Shown in pieces: positions 50,072 through 60,395 of a stretch of 64,000 nucleotides of DNA. A model generated the notes under the pieces. It did no database searches, had not been told where the DNA came from, and saw only the letters and a program-made list of their open reading frames with translations. This stretch comes from CAZUTO01 sp964623085 (lineage in GTDB: Bacteria; Pseudomonadota; Gammaproteobacteria; Pseudomonadales; GM7GCV1): NCBI GenBank assembly GCA_964623085.1, contig CAZUTO010000001.1, positions 62,001-126,000 on the forward strand, read 5' to 3'. The position numbers and the translations under genes were made by a program. Each line of letters starts with the position of its first letter. Position 1 is the first letter of the stretch.

Positions 50072-52486
50072 ATGTCTCAAACACCCTTTGATAAAGCCAA
50101 TTGTTTGCCACTGATACCGCTTCGTGACGTAGTGGTTTATCCGGAAATGGTGATCCCTCTTTTTGTGGGTCGTGAGAAGTCAGTTGCGGCTATAGAGGCG
50201 TCTGTCGAACATACGAACAAACAATTGTTGCTCGTAGCGCAACACGAGTCTCAGACCAACGAACCATCGCAGAACGACCTTAATTTGATCGGTACATTGG
50301 CGAACGTTCTGCAATTGCTTAAATTGCCTGATGGTACGTTGAAGATATTGGTAGAGGGTCAAGACCGAGTGCAGGTCGACAACATTGTAGAGATAGACGG
50401 TGAGTATCTGATCTCGGATTACGAAGTACTTGGAGAGCAATATCCTGAGGAACAGGAATCCGAAGAGCTTATGGCGACGTTGCGTGAAGAACTCGCGTCC
50501 TATGCTGAGTCAAGCAAAAAACTTCCCAAAGAGGTCATGGTTTCGCTCAGCGATATTAATGATCTTCCGGTGCTCGTTGATAGTATTGCTATGCATCTCC
50601 CTCTGGATCTTAAGATTAAGCAGCAAGTGTTGGAGTGCTCTTCAGTCGTGGAGCGCGCAGAGCTGATTCTGGGCACGCTCGACGTTGAAGCTGACTTGCA
50701 GAAGGTTGAACGAAGAATTAGAACCCGTGTAAAAAAACAGATGGAGAAGAGCCAGAGGGAGTATTACCTCAACGAGCAAATGAAGGCGATCCAAAAAGAG
50801 CTTGGGGATATTGACGGCGGGAGTAACGAGCTAGAGCAGTTAGAGGAAAAAATTAAAGCGTCGAAAATGACCGCTGCGGCCGAGGAAAAGGCACTGTCAG
50901 AGCTCAATAAAATGAAGATGATGTCGCCTATGTCGGCTGAAGCATCTGTCTTGCGAAACTATTTAGATTGGATGCTCTCGATTCCTTGGAATGAAAAAAC
51001 CAAGTTGCGTCACGATCTATTCAAGGCTGAAGAAATACTAGACGCAGATCACTATGGTCTAGAAGAAGTCAAAGAACGAATTCTAGAATTTCTCGCTGTG
51101 CAAAAACGAGTGCGCAAGCTCAAAGGACCGATACTTTGTTTGGTGGGTCCTCCTGGCGTCGGCAAAACATCTCTGGGGGAATCTATTGCGCGCGCTACGA
51201 ATCGAGAGTTTGTGCGTATGTCTTTAGGTGGTGTTCGCGATGAGGCAGAGATTCGCGGGCACCGGAGAACCTATATTGGTTCTTTGCCAGGCAAGCTCAT
51301 TCAGAAATTATCAAAGGTCGGCGTCAACAACCCGCTATTTCTCCTAGATGAAGTAGACAAGATGGGTATGGACTATCGCGGTGATCCGGCATCAGCGTTA
51401 TTGGAAGTGCTGGATCCTGAGCAAAACAGTTCGTTTAGTGATCACTATCTCGAAGTGGACTACGACCTCTCCGATATCATGTTTGTGTGCACCGCCAATT
51501 CAATGAATATTCCAGGCCCACTGCTTGATCGAATGGAGATCATTCGTATACCCGGCTATACGGAAGATGAGAAAGTTGTGATTGCGGAAAAGTACTTGGT
51601 TCCAAAGCAAATCAAGGCCAACGGACTTAAGAAGAAAGAACTAGATATATCAGAATCTGCGATCCGAAAGATCGTTCGCCGTTACACGAAAGAGGCTGGT
51701 GTGCGAAATTTTGATCGAGAAATCGCCAAGCTCGCTCGAAAAGTGGTGATGAAAAATTCAGACAAGAAAAAGATGGTACCGGTTGAAATCGCCGAGGGCG
51801 ATTTAGTCGAGTACTTAGGCGTTGAAAAATTTAGTCACGGTGTGGCAGAGGAAAAAAATCAAGTAGGGCAGGTGACAGGTCTGGCTTGGACACAAGTAGG
51901 TGGCGAAATTCTAACAATAGAATCTTCAGTCGTGAGCGGCACGGGAAAGATTATAAAAACCGGTTCGCTTGGCGATGTGATGCAAGAATCGATACAAGCA
52001 GCGTTGACCGTTGTCCGTGGTCGATCCGATGCGCTCGGCATTGATCCGGAGTTTTATCGCGAAACGGATATACATATTCATATACCAGAAGGTGCGACGC
52101 CGAAAGATGGGCCCAGTGCCGGCATTGGTATTTGTACCGCGTTGGTTTCTGAGCTCACCGGCATTCCTGTGAGGTCTGATGTAGCGATGACCGGAGAGAT
52201 CACTCTACGTGGCGAGGTGTTACCTATCGGCGGGATAAAAGAAAAGCTGCTGGCCGCGCATCGAGCGGGGATAAAGACGGTGATAGTGCCCGGAGAGAAC
52301 GAGAAGAATCTTGCAGAGATACCGGACAATATAAAACAGGATCTAACGATTCGAACGGCAAAGTGGATCGATGAGGTGTTAGATATAGCACTCGAAAAAA
52401 TGCCTCAACCACTTGATAAAGACCTCAAGGTTATGCAAGAAAAATCGACCAAATCGTCAGATAAAAACACGCTTAGAACCCATTGA
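50072..52486 (+). CDS. lon: ATP-dependent protease Lon
   Basis: Homo-oligomeric AAA+ protease degrading misfolded and regulatory proteins. 804 residues: N-terminal substrate domain about 1-205 (starting PLIPLRDVVVYPEMVIPLFVGR), a coiled-coil about 210-290, AAA+ with Walker A GPPGVGKTS (near 359) and Walker B FLLDEVDKMG, and the peptidase domain about 600-785 with catalytic Ser682 in PKDGPSAGI and the Lys in the KEK motif (723-725). Expressed from a heat-shock-type promoter. The C-terminal tail is Lys/Ser-rich. Confidence 0.98.
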   Translation: MSQTPFDKANCLPLIPLRDVVVYPEMVIPLFVGREKSVAAIEASVEHTNKQLLLVAQHESQTNEPSQNDLNLIGTLANVLQLLKLPDGTLKILVEGQDRVQVDNIVEIDGEYLISDYEVLGEQYPEEQESEELMATLREELASYAESSKKLPKEVMVSLSDINDLPVLVDSIAMHLPLDLKIKQQVLECSSVVERAELILGTLDVEADLQKVERRIRTRVKKQMEKSQREYYLNEQMKAIQKELGDIDGGSNELEQLEEKIKASKMTAAAEEKALSELNKMKMMSPMSAEASVLRNYLDWMLSIPWNEKTKLRHDLFKAEEILDADHYGLEEVKERILEFLAVQKRVRKLKGPILCLVGPPGVGKTSLGESIARATNREFVRMSLGGVRDEAEIRGHRRTYIGSLPGKLIQKLSKVGVNNPLFLLDEVDKMGMDYRGDPASALLEVLDPEQNSSFSDHYLEVDYDLSDIMFVCTANSMNIPGPLLDRMEIIRIPGYTEDEKVVIAEKYLVPKQIKANGLKKKELDISESAIRKIVRRYTKEAGVRNFDREIAKLARKVVMKNSDKKKMVPVEIAEGDLVEYLGVEKFSHGVAEEKNQVGQVTGLAWTQVGGEILTIESSVVSGTGKIIKTGSLGDVMQESIQAALTVVRGRSDALGIDPEFYRETDIHIHIPEGATPKDGPSAGIGICTALVSELTGIPVRSDVAMTGEITLRGEVLPIGGIKEKLLAAHRAGIKTVIVPGENEKNLAEIPDNIKQDLTIRTAKWIDEVLDIALEKMPQPLDKDLKVMQEKSTKSSDKNTLRTH

Positions 52487-52665
52487 CATTTCCGAAATCT
52501 TCGGCGTTCAATAAAGATCTTCAATATTAATATTAAAGCTGCTTGACCGGCGGTTATGCGGCTTGGTATAAAGCTTATAGCGATAATTAGAAGGTGGAGC
52601 TAACCCATCGCACGCAGTAGTTCGGGTTGGGGTAAAACAACATTTGATAAAAATAGGAAATACAC

Positions 52666-52938
52666 GTGAATAAAAGTGAACTAATTGATTTGATTGCAGA
52701 TTCCGCAGATATTTCAAAGGCTAAAGCTGGTCTTGCTCTAGACGCATTCACAGATGGTGTAACTAAAGCGCTTAAAAAAGGGGACAGCGTTTCTCTAGTA
52801 GGTTTCGGTACGTACTCTGTTAAGGCACGTGCAGCTAGACAAGGTCGTAATCCACAGACAGGTGCGACGATTCAGATCAAAGCTTCTAACGTGCCAGGCT
52901 TTAAAGCAGGCAAGGCGTTAAAAGAAGCAGTTAACTAG
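52666..52938 (+). CDS. hupB: DNA-binding protein HU-beta
   Basis: Small nucleoid-associated protein bending DNA without sequence preference. 90 residues, the standard length, with GTG start after [17 protein letters not shown] start, [24 protein letters not shown] arm region split by the conserved RxGRNPxTG, and the [11 protein letters not shown] end identify HU. Its position between lon and ppiD is conserved. A 179-base gap after lon probably carries its own promoter, not placed. Confidence 0.97.
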   Translation: MNKSELIDLIADSADISKAKAGLALDAFTDGVTKALKKGDSVSLVGFGTYSVKARAARQGRNPQTGATIQIKASNVPGFKAGKALKEAVN

Positions 52939-52965
52939 ACATCGCCTAAGGCGGTTTATTAACGA

Positions 52966-52990
52966 GGGCGCATATATATGCGCCCTTTTT
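52966..52990 (+). terminator. hupB terminator
   Basis: GGGCGCATA (52966-52974) with TATGCGCCC (52977-52985), followed by TTTTT (52986-52990). A high-GC stem with a proper T-tract. Confidence 0.9.
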
Positions 52991-53018
52991 CTATTTCTGA
53001 ACTCAATGAAATAACACG

Positions 53019-54905
53019 ATGATTCGAAGCTTACGCGAAAAACTATCCGGAACTGTGGCCGTCGCTATTATTGTTTTAATAGCAATTCCTCTGGCTTTTA
53101 TTGGCCTTGACTCCCTTTTTCTAACGGGAAACAAAATCTCTAATATTGGCTCCGTGAATGGTAAGGGTATATCAGAGATTGACTTTGCGCGCGCCGTGGC
53201 AGCTCGAGAAACTCAGGTCGCGCAGTTGTTGGGCGAAAACTATAACGCGGAAATTGTTGATCAGGCGCGTATTGAATCTGCTGCATTAAGCGGTCTGGTT
53301 GATCTCAACCTTCTGCTTGATCATGCTGAAGAAGGATCCATGGGTTATACAGAAGAGTTCGTGGTGGGCCAGATTCGGCAAGCGCCCGAATTCCAAGTTG
53401 ATGGTCAATTTTCAGATGCACTGTTTTCCAGCTACATGGGCCAGCTTGGGTTTACTGCAAGTACTTTTATTGATGCGTTAGGTGAGGAAATAGTTTCGAG
53501 TCAGCTTAGAGTTGGCTTGCAGACGAGCACCATAGCAACACAGCAGATGATAGAAAATGCCATAGCAGTAAGCCAAGAAAAAAGAAATTATCAGACCTTG
53601 CTGTTGCCAGTGGAAGCCGTTTTGGACAGCGTTGAAGTCACTGCCGAAGAAATCAGTGCTTTCTATCAGGAGAATACCCAACAGTTTGAGCAACCAGAGC
53701 GAGTGAGTCTTAATTATGTGCAGCTTTCTGCGTCAAATTTTTTGGATGATGTCGAAGTCACCCGTGACGAAGTAGAGCAACGTTTTGCAGCAGTGAAGTC
53801 GAGCTTACCAGCTAGACGCCAAGCCGCTCACATTCTTATTGAATCAGAATCCGATGACTCGCACTTTGCCGTTCTTGATGAGATTCAGTTAGAGCTAGAA
53901 AATGGCGTAGCATTTGAAGAACTCGCGGAGAAATATTCTAGCGATATCGGTTCGGCTGGGAACGGTGGTTTGCTGGGTTTTACCGATGGCAATGCGTTTC
54001 CGGCAGCATTCGAGTCAGCATTGGCGGCATTAGAGGTCGATGCGGTATCAGCCCCGGTGCTAACTGACGCGGGCTTTCATATCATCAAGTTGGTGAGTAT
54101 TGATGAAGAAACATTTGAACTCGAAGACGAATACGCCAATATCGAGAGCGAAATTCGCCTACAAAAGGCAACTGATGTTTACCGCAGGAATTTAGAACGG
54201 TTTACCGAAGCCTCGTTTTCTACAGATAATCTCGAGCAGTTAATAGCAGATTTTGCTTCGATTAAGGAATTAGAAGTTGCTAGTACCCCATTGTTTGTCC
54301 GATCGAGAGGCGAGGGTATAGCCGCCAACGATACTGTTAGAGCAGCCGCTTTTTCCAACGATGTTCTGGTAAACCAATATAACAGTGAAGCCATAGAAAT
54401 AGACGATGCTAGTGCTGTGATCGTTCATTTGAGAGATCGCATAGAGCCCGGTGTAGCCGCGCTAGAAGAAGTGAGTGATGAAATTGGCGAGATTTTAAAG
54501 GTCAATAAAGGGACTATCCTGCTTGAGTCTAGAGCCGCTGAGATCGAAGCGCGGCTAAACGCTGGTGATGACATGGAAGAAGTAGCTAGCGAGGAAGATG
54601 TTGAATGGGAAGTCCAGCTAGATGTGCTAAGAGGTGCTGGTGGTGTTGCTGGCCGATCTGTCTTTGCAGCGGAGATTGATGGTGATTTCCCAATAATTGG
54701 TTCTGATGTCCAACCAAATGGTGATTACCTTATCTATAGCATTGATAGTGTGGCCAAAGGAAGCCTAGATGATTTCAATGAAGCGCAGGTCTCACAGCTT
54801 GCTATTCAGATGTCGCAATTGGTTGCGGAGGCCGAGAATAACGCTTATATCAATACCTTGCGTGATGAAGCCGATATTGATTTTAAAATTGATGTTGAAT
54901 ACTAA
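53019..54905 (+). CDS. ppiD: Periplasmic folding chaperone PpiD (SurA-like N domain, parvulin domain)
   Basis: Inner-membrane-anchored chaperone near the Sec translocon that meets emerging outer-membrane proteins. 628 residues: a single N-terminal membrane anchor (about 12-34) with a short cytoplasmic start, a SurA_N-like helical region about 35-200 and a parvulin domain about 265-365 (RQAAHILIES, GGLLGFTDGNAFPAAFE). The C-terminal remainder is helical. Parvulin activity is often lost in PpiD and is not inferred here. Weak Shine-Dalgarno. Confidence 0.93.
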   Translation: MIRSLREKLSGTVAVAIIVLIAIPLAFIGLDSLFLTGNKISNIGSVNGKGISEIDFARAVAARETQVAQLLGENYNAEIVDQARIESAALSGLVDLNLLLDHAEEGSMGYTEEFVVGQIRQAPEFQVDGQFSDALFSSYMGQLGFTASTFIDALGEEIVSSQLRVGLQTSTIATQQMIENAIAVSQEKRNYQTLLLPVEAVLDSVEVTAEEISAFYQENTQQFEQPERVSLNYVQLSASNFLDDVEVTRDEVEQRFAAVKSSLPARRQAAHILIESESDDSHFAVLDEIQLELENGVAFEELAEKYSSDIGSAGNGGLLGFTDGNAFPAAFESALAALEVDAVSAPVLTDAGFHIIKLVSIDEETFELEDEYANIESEIRLQKATDVYRRNLERFTEASFSTDNLEQLIADFASIKELEVASTPLFVRSRGEGIAANDTVRAAAFSNDVLVNQYNSEAIEIDDASAVIVHLRDRIEPGVAALEEVSDEIGEILKVNKGTILLESRAAEIEARLNAGDDMEEVASEEDVEWEVQLDVLRGAGGVAGRSVFAAEIDGDFPIIGSDVQPNGDYLIYSIDSVAKGSLDDFNEAQVSQLAIQMSQLVAEAENNAYINTLRDEADIDFKIDVEY

Positions 54906-54998
54906 TAGTCGGACTTGATCGAGATTGTTTGGCTAAATCTCGCGAACTCGGTTGAGTCAGTAAATTGCGATGTAAATGTATCGAATTTTTAGCTGTAT

Positions 54999-55028
54999 AA
55001 AAAAACCTGCATTAAGCAGGTTTTTTTT
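54999..55028 (+). terminator. ppiD terminator
   Basis: A-run then CCTGC (55006-55010), loop ATTAA, GCAGG (55016-55020), and eight T (55021-55028). The A-run also pairs with the T-run, so it may serve the minus-strand tRNA-Asn transcript as well. Confidence 0.9.
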
Positions 55029-55037
55029 ATTTAAATT

Positions 55038-55113
55038 TGGCTCCGCCTGCTGGGCTCGAACCAGCGACCCAATGATTAACAGTCATTTGCTCTACCAACT
55101 GAGCTAAGGCGGA
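55038..55113 (-). tRNA. tRNA-Asn(GTT)
   Basis: A minus-strand 76-base cloverleaf with encoded CCA. Acceptor TCCGCCT pairs with AGGCGGA. Anticodon stem AATGA/TCATT encloses CTGTTAA, anticodon GTT. Its transcript runs into the hairpin at 54999-55028. Confidence 0.96.
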
Positions 55114-55130
55114 ATCTCTTGAGGGCGCGT

Positions 55131-55159
55131 ATGTTAAAGCCCGTTATAGATAGGGTCAA
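55131..55159 (-). promoter_or_regulatory. Promoter of tRNA-Asn
   Basis: On the minus strand, TTGACC (55159-55154), 17-base spacer, TAACAT (55136-55131), discriminator ACGCGCCC. A stringent-type stable-RNA promoter ending 17 bases before the tRNA. Confidence 0.8.
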
Positions 55160-55205
55160 TAGATAAATCCAGTAATAGAGACCCGCTTCACGCACCATTA
55201 TATTT

Positions 55206-57239
55206 ATGCAAAAGACCTTTGAAGTTCATAGTGAGTATGAGCCAGCCGGAGATCAACCAGCTGCAATCGAACATCTTCTAGAGGGCTTAAACGACGGGTT
55301 ATCTCACCAGACATTGCTAGGTGTTACCGGTTCGGGAAAAACGTTCACCATGGCCAATGTGATTGCTCGGTCGCAACGGCCCACGATTGTAATGGCGCAC
55401 AACAAGACGCTGGCGGCTCAGCTTTATGGAGAGTTTAAGGCTTTTTTCCCAAAAAACGCCGTCGAGTATTTTGTCTCCTATTACGACTACTATCAGCCGG
55501 AGGCCTACGTACCCTCTAGCGATACGTTTATCGACAAAGATGCATCTGTAAACGACCATATTGAACAAATGCGACTTTCAGCGACCAAAGCGCTGATGGA
55601 GCGCAAAGATGTCATTGTTGTGGCAACGGTGTCTGCTATTTATGGCTTGGGCGATCCCGATGCGTACCTGAAAATGATGCTGCACATGTCGCGCGGGGAG
55701 ATCATTGATCAACGCAAAATTCTCAAGCGCCTAGCTGAGCTTCAATACACTAGAAATGATGTTGAATTTCAGCGATCCACTTTTCGTGTTCGTGGCGACG
55801 TGATTGATATTTTCCCGGCAGAATCGGAGCGTGATGCGGTCAGAGTCGAGCTGTTCGACGATGAAATTGAGCGACTCAGTATCTTTGATCCGCTGACCGG
55901 TGAGTCGCGCGGCGAGGTTCCTCGTGTGACGGTTTATCCGAAATCCCATTATGTCACGCCGCGATCAACCATTCTTGAGGCCGTCGATCGTATTCAAGTG
56001 GAGCTTAAGGAAACGCTGAAATACTTGCGTGACGAAGACAAGCTTGTTGAGGCGCAACGATTGGAACAGCGGACTAAATATGATTTAGAAATGATGCGAG
56101 AGCTCGGGTATTGCAACGGCATTGAAAACTACTCGAGATATTTGTCAGGCCGCAACGACGGTGAGCCGCCGCCAACGTTGTACGATTATATCCCGGAAGA
56201 TGCACTGCTATTTATTGACGAATCTCACGTGACAGTACCCCAAATAGGTGGGATGTATCGAGGCGACCGTTCCCGAAAAGAGACACTGGTTCACTACGGT
56301 TTTCGTCTTCCCTCTGCACTTGATAACCGACCTTTGCGGTTTGAAGAGTGGGAAGGTCTTTCTCCACAAACCATTTTCGTTTCAGCGACACCTTCTGATT
56401 ACGAAGCAGAACATGCTGGCCAAGTGGTAGAGCAGATAGTGCGTCCTACAGGATTGGTTGATCCGACGATCGAAATACGGCCGGCAACGAGTCAAGTTGA
56501 CGATGTTCTAGGTGAAATTCGGGATGTAGTCACAAGGCAGTCTAGGGTCTTGATTACCACGCTAACGAAGCGCATGGCTGAAGATCTGACTGACTATCTG
56601 GTTGAGCAAGGCGTTCGTGTGCGTTATTTGCATTCTGACGTTGATACTGTTGAGCGTGTAGAAATAATCCGTGATCTTCGTCTGGGAGAATTCGATGTGT
56701 TGGTGGGGATTAATCTGCTGAGGGAAGGCTTGGATATCCCGGAAGTAGAGTTAGTCGCTATCTTGGATGCTGATAAAGAAGGCTTTTTGCGATCAGAACG
56801 ATCCCTTATTCAGACAATAGGTCGGGCAGCCCGGAATATTAGAGGTAGAGCAGTGCTCTATGCTGATCGAGTCACAGGTTCTATGCAGCGTGCAATGGAT
56901 GAAACTGAGCGCCGCCGCGATGTACAAATTGCCTTTAACAAAAAAGAAGGGATTACGCCGAAAGGTATACAGCATTCGGTCTCAGATATTATGGAGGGCA
57001 GCCGAGTTGTTCCAGGAAAGAAGAGCAAAGCAAAACTTAGTGCGACCGCGGAGCTAGAGGTAGATTACGATTACCTTAGTAGGCCTGAGGAGTTACAAAC
57101 ACCGCAGGAGGTCCTAAAAAAAATATCCGAGATGGAGGGCTTGATGCATACGTATGCGAAGAATCTCGAATTTGAACAAGCCGGATTTATGCGAGACAAA
57201 ATCACAGAATTGCGAGAAAAGTTGATTCAAATATCTTGA
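55206..57239 (+). CDS. uvrB: Excinuclease ABC subunit B
   Basis: Damage-verifying helicase-like subunit of nucleotide excision repair. 677 residues: Walker A GVTGSGKT (39-46), the beta-hairpin region [21 protein letters not shown] split by the conserved aromatic cluster, helicase motif II FIDESH, motif [11 protein letters not shown], and the C-terminal UVR motif ([22 protein letters not shown] region) that contacts UvrC. No LexA box is visible upstream. Weak Shine-Dalgarno. Confidence 0.97.
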   Translation: MQKTFEVHSEYEPAGDQPAAIEHLLEGLNDGLSHQTLLGVTGSGKTFTMANVIARSQRPTIVMAHNKTLAAQLYGEFKAFFPKNAVEYFVSYYDYYQPEAYVPSSDTFIDKDASVNDHIEQMRLSATKALMERKDVIVVATVSAIYGLGDPDAYLKMMLHMSRGEIIDQRKILKRLAELQYTRNDVEFQRSTFRVRGDVIDIFPAESERDAVRVELFDDEIERLSIFDPLTGESRGEVPRVTVYPKSHYVTPRSTILEAVDRIQVELKETLKYLRDEDKLVEAQRLEQRTKYDLEMMRELGYCNGIENYSRYLSGRNDGEPPPTLYDYIPEDALLFIDESHVTVPQIGGMYRGDRSRKETLVHYGFRLPSALDNRPLRFEEWEGLSPQTIFVSATPSDYEAEHAGQVVEQIVRPTGLVDPTIEIRPATSQVDDVLGEIRDVVTRQSRVLITTLTKRMAEDLTDYLVEQGVRVRYLHSDVDTVERVEIIRDLRLGEFDVLVGINLLREGLDIPEVELVAILDADKEGFLRSERSLIQTIGRAARNIRGRAVLYADRVTGSMQRAMDETERRRDVQIAFNKKEGITPKGIQHSVSDIMEGSRVVPGKKSKAKLSATAELEVDYDYLSRPEELQTPQEVLKKISEMEGLMHTYAKNLEFEQAGFMRDKITELREKLIQIS

Positions 57240-57373
57240 TAAATGCTGTTGCTCGTCTTACGCGGACAATTGATGAGCTTGCTCATACCTTATTGCCTGT
57301 ATCGAACCAAACGTCGAATTGGCTCCCTATCTATCGTTCATACTTTGGCCGTATTTTTGTCGCTAAGCGCTGG

Positions 57374-57402
57374 TTGTAAGACGTGGTAGGAGTCGATAGA
57401 AT
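57374..57402 (+). promoter_or_regulatory. Promoter of tRNA-Val (and possibly thrS)
   Basis: TTGTAA (57374-57379), 17-base spacer, TAGAAT (57397-57402), discriminator TGCGCGCCC. The 399-base stretch between uvrB and thrS holds this promoter, tRNA-Val and the thrS operator hairpin; the first 130 bases after uvrB show nothing I can support. Confidence 0.75.
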
Positions 57403-57435
57403 TGCGCGCCCATCCTGCATGGATAGGGATATTGT

Positions 57436-57512
57436 ACGACCGTAGCTCAGCTGGTTAGAGCACCACCTTGACATGGTGGGGGTCGGTGGTTCGAGTCCAC
57501 TCGGTCGTACCA
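57436..57512 (+). tRNA. tRNA-Val(GAC)
   Basis: A 77-base cloverleaf with encoded CCA. Acceptor ACGACCG pairs with CGGTCGT. Anticodon stem CCACC/GGTGG encloses TTGACAT, anticodon GAC. No clear terminator separates it from thrS, 126 bases on. Confidence 0.96.
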
Positions 57513-57602
57513 ATGCATTTGTGATACCGCACCGCTTTTTGCGACGGCAATAGGCGGGATATTTTTTGGATAGCGCAAATAAAGCCAATAAGAGATAGTC
57601 AT

Positions 57603-57623
57603 GTGGCCTTTCGTGAGGGCCAC
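57603..57623 (+). promoter_or_regulatory. thrS operator hairpin mimicking the tRNA-Thr anticodon arm
   Basis: GTGGCCT (57603-57609) pairs with GGGCCAC (57617-57623; one G-T at the loop), leaving a 7-base loop TTCGTGA. Read as an anticodon loop this gives U33, anticodon CGU (Thr) and a purine at 37. It ends 16 bases before the thrS ATG and just before the Shine-Dalgarno sequence, as the E. coli thrS translational operator does. Confidence 0.75.
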
Positions 57624-57638
57624 CACTGAGATTAAATT

Positions 57639-59564
57639 ATGCCTGTTATTACCCTTCCTGATGGTTCCCAACGAACATTTGAAAACCCTGTCTCTGTATT
57701 GGATGTCGCAGCTGATATTGGCCCCGGCCTTGCCAAAGCCACACTTGGTGGCCGTGTAAACGGTCAGCGTTTTGATGCGTCTGATCTTATTTCCGAAGAT
57801 GCTGAGTTGGAGATCTTCACGCCAAAAACAGAAGACGGCCTGGAAATTATCCGTCACTCCTGTGCGCATTTGCTTGGTCATGCACTGAAGCAGCTATGGC
57901 CCGATGCGAAAATGGCTATCGGCCCAACCATTGAAAATGGGTTTTATTACGATATCGATCTCGAGCATCAGCTGACTGATGAGGACATTAAGCTATTGCA
58001 AGGGCGTATGGAATATCTCGCTGACACTAACTACGAGATCGTCAAAAAGAAAGTCGGTTGGCAAGAGGCCCTGGATACGTTTGCCGCGCGCTCTGAACCA
58101 TACAAGATTGAGATCCTCGAGCAGGATATAGATCGCTCAGATCAGCCTGGCCTTTATCACCATGAAGAATATGTGGATATGTGTCGCGGCCCGCATGTTC
58201 CCAATATGAGCTTCTGTCAACACTTTAAGTTAATGCGAGTATCTGGCGCCTATTGGCGTGGGGATAGCGACAACAAGCAGCTTCAGCGCATATACGGCAC
58301 AGCATGGGCCGATAAAAAGCAGTTAAAAGCCCATCTGAACTTCCTCGAAGAAGCGGTCAAGCGTGACCATCGTAAGCTAGCGAAAAAATTTGACCTCTTT
58401 CACTTGCAAGAAGAAGCGCCGGGTATGGTGTTCTGGCATCCAAAAGGTTGGAGCATCTACACGGCTATCGAAGAGTACATGCGAGATGTGCAATATAGGA
58501 ATGGCTACCAAGAGATAAAGACACCGCAGGTCGTCGATCGCACACTCTGGGAAAGGTCAGGACACTGGGACAAATTCCGCGAAGACATGTTTACTGTGGA
58601 ATCAGAAAGCCGAGATTATGCCGTTAAGCCAATGAACTGCCCCTGTCATGTTCAGGTGTTCAATCAAGGGTTGCGCAGTTATCGAGAGCTGCCTATACGT
58701 CTTGCTGAATTTGGCAGCTGCCATCGCAACGAGGCCTCAGGAACACTGCAGGGCATCATGCGCGTGCGTGGCTTTACGCAGGACGATGCGCATATCTTTT
58801 GTACCGAGTCTCAGATTCAGGATGAAGTCGCGACCTTTATCGATTTGCTTTATGAAGTTTATGCCGATTTTGGTTTTGACGAAGTGTTGATCAAGCTTTC
58901 AACTCGTCCCGAAAAGAGAGTGGGTTCGGATGAGGTTTGGGATAAATCGGAAAAAGCGCTCGCAGATGCGTTGGATGCCAAAGAGCTCCCTTTTGAGATA
59001 TTGCCAGGAGAGGGTGCATTTTACGGCCCGAAAATTGAATTCTCATTGAAAGATTGCATTGGGCGAGTATGGCAGTGCGGCACTATTCAAGTCGATTTTT
59101 CTATGCCCGGAAGGCTCGATGCGCAATATGTAGCGGAAGATGGATCGCGTCAGGTACCTGTCATGTTGCACCGAGCTATCCTTGGCAGTTTTGAGCGATT
59201 TATCGGTATGTTGATTGAAAACTATGAAGGCGCATTTCCGGCATGGTTGGCACCCGATCAGGTCGTTATTTTGAATATTACGGACAAACAGGCCGAATAT
59301 TCCGAAAAATGCCGTAACTTATTGCAAGAAAAGGGATTTCGGGTCAATCTCGACTTGAGAAACGAAAAAATCGGCTTTAAAATCCGCGAGCACACAATTC
59401 AGAGGGTTCCTTATCTCGCAGTGGCAGGAGATAAAGAGGTTGAATCCGGTAAGCTAGCGATACGCTCTAGAAGTGGAGAAGATTTAGGCTCCATGTCTAT
59501 CGAGGCTTTTTCTGAATTATTGCAAAGTGACATCAATCAACGAGGTAGAGACTCTGAAGATTAA
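57639..59564 (+). CDS. thrS: Threonyl-tRNA synthetase
   Basis: Charges tRNA-Thr and edits mischarged Ser. 641 residues: TGS domain 1-62, editing domain about 65-225 with [16 protein letters not shown] and the CRGPHVPNM block, catalytic class II core about 240-535 with the zinc Cys in [10 protein letters not shown] and motif 3 region [18 protein letters not shown], and anticodon-binding domain about 540-641. Likely autoregulated at translation through the hairpin at 57603-57623. First gene of thrS-infC-rpmI-rplT-pheST. Confidence 0.98.
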   Translation: MPVITLPDGSQRTFENPVSVLDVAADIGPGLAKATLGGRVNGQRFDASDLISEDAELEIFTPKTEDGLEIIRHSCAHLLGHALKQLWPDAKMAIGPTIENGFYYDIDLEHQLTDEDIKLLQGRMEYLADTNYEIVKKKVGWQEALDTFAARSEPYKIEILEQDIDRSDQPGLYHHEEYVDMCRGPHVPNMSFCQHFKLMRVSGAYWRGDSDNKQLQRIYGTAWADKKQLKAHLNFLEEAVKRDHRKLAKKFDLFHLQEEAPGMVFWHPKGWSIYTAIEEYMRDVQYRNGYQEIKTPQVVDRTLWERSGHWDKFREDMFTVESESRDYAVKPMNCPCHVQVFNQGLRSYRELPIRLAEFGSCHRNEASGTLQGIMRVRGFTQDDAHIFCTESQIQDEVATFIDLLYEVYADFGFDEVLIKLSTRPEKRVGSDEVWDKSEKALADALDAKELPFEILPGEGAFYGPKIEFSLKDCIGRVWQCGTIQVDFSMPGRLDAQYVAEDGSRQVPVMLHRAILGSFERFIGMLIENYEGAFPAWLAPDQVVILNITDKQAEYSEKCRNLLQEKGFRVNLDLRNEKIGFKIREHTIQRVPYLAVAGDKEVESGKLAIRSRSGEDLGSMSIEAFSELLQSDINQRGRDSED

Positions 59565-59578
59565 CTGGAGTAAGCGTT

Positions 59579-60109
59579 ATTAACCGCGAGAAAGCAAAGC
59601 GGCCCAACATTAACGAAGAAATAGAAGCGAGCGAAGTAAGGCTCGTCGGGGCAGAGGGTGAGCAACTAGGTGTGGTCACCATCGAAGAGGCAAGACAAGC
59701 TGCAGCGACAGCGTCGTTAGATCTTGTAGAAATTGCGCCCATGGGTGAACCGCCTGTGTGCAAAGTCATGGACTATGGAAAGTTTGTGTTCGAGGCTAAA
59801 AAGCAAAAAGCTGCAGCCAAGAAAAAACAGAAGCAGACGCAAGTCAAGGAGATGAAATTCCGTCCTCATACGGATATAGGCGACTATCAGGTCAAACTAC
59901 GCAACCTGACCCGTTTCCTAGAAAATGGGGATAAGGCCAAGGTAACCCTTAGGTTCCGCGGTCGCGAGATGGCTCACCAAGAGCTCGGCATGGATATGAT
60001 GAAACGTATCGAAACCGACCTTGAAGAGATTTCCACAGTTGAGCAATATCCAAAAATGGAAGGTCGCCAACTGATTATGGTTCTCGCTCCTCAAAGCAAG
60101 AAGAAATAA
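59579..60109 (+). CDS. infC: Translation initiation factor IF-3 (AUU start)
   Basis: Binds the 30S subunit, checks the start codon and prevents 50S joining. 176 residues when started at ATT 59579, which has GGAG (59567-59570) 8 bases upstream. Residues from there ([22 protein letters not shown]) align to the conserved IF-3 N-domain; the first conventional start, GTG at 59672, would remove 31 residues of that domain. N-domain about 1-75 ends [11 protein letters not shown]-domain about 90-172 has [21 protein letters not shown] split over the linker and [14 protein letters not shown] non-canonical AUU is the basis of IF-3 autoregulation in E. coli. Confidence 0.93.
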   Translation: MNREKAKRPNINEEIEASEVRLVGAEGEQLGVVTIEEARQAAATASLDLVEIAPMGEPPVCKVMDYGKFVFEAKKQKAAAKKKQKQTQVKEMKFRPHTDIGDYQVKLRNLTRFLENGDKAKVTLRFRGREMAHQELGMDMMKRIETDLEEISTVEQYPKMEGRQLIMVLAPQSKKK

Positions 60110-60175
60110 GGTTTAGTTCTTCTAATTTTATTAACAGAGCGGATTTTTCCGCCTTAAAACAATGCGAGTTTTAAA

Positions 60176-60370
60176 ATGCCAAAAGCAAAAGTGCACTCAG
60201 GTGCAGCCAAGCGGTTTAAGAAAACTGCCGCCGGCTATAAACACAAGCGGGCTTTCAAAAGCCATATTCTCACCAAAATGACGACCAAGCGTAAGCGCCA
60301 GTTGCGTGGAACGGGCATTCTGAATAAATCAGATGCTATCCATGTCGATCGCATGCTTCGCGCCAAGTAA
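60176..60370 (+). CDS. rpmI: Large ribosomal subunit protein bL35
   Basis: 64 residues, very basic, the normal bL35 length: [28 protein letters not shown] region and the [13 protein letters not shown] block. Buried in the 50S subunit. In the conserved infC-rpmI-rplT order, 66 bases after infC. A small hairpin GCGGA-TTTT-TCCGC (60139-60152) lies in its leader and might take part in L20 control, but this is unproven. Confidence 0.97.
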   Translation: MPKAKVHSGAAKRFKKTAAGYKHKRAFKSHILTKMTTKRKRQLRGTGILNKSDAIHVDRMLRAK

Positions 60371-60395
60371 TCAGATTTATATAGGAGAATAGGAA

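Noticed and set aside
55160..55205. Possible LexA half-site before uvrB (ATCCAGTA resembles part of the E. coli uvrB box)
   Set aside because: There is no CTGT partner at the right spacing; a half-match of this length is expected by chance.
57243..57389. 48-residue frame right after uvrB with a hydrophobic end resembling a lipobox
   Set aside because: No Shine-Dalgarno sequence, it overlaps the tRNA-Val promoter -35 and spacer, and it has a random-looking Leu/Arg composition.
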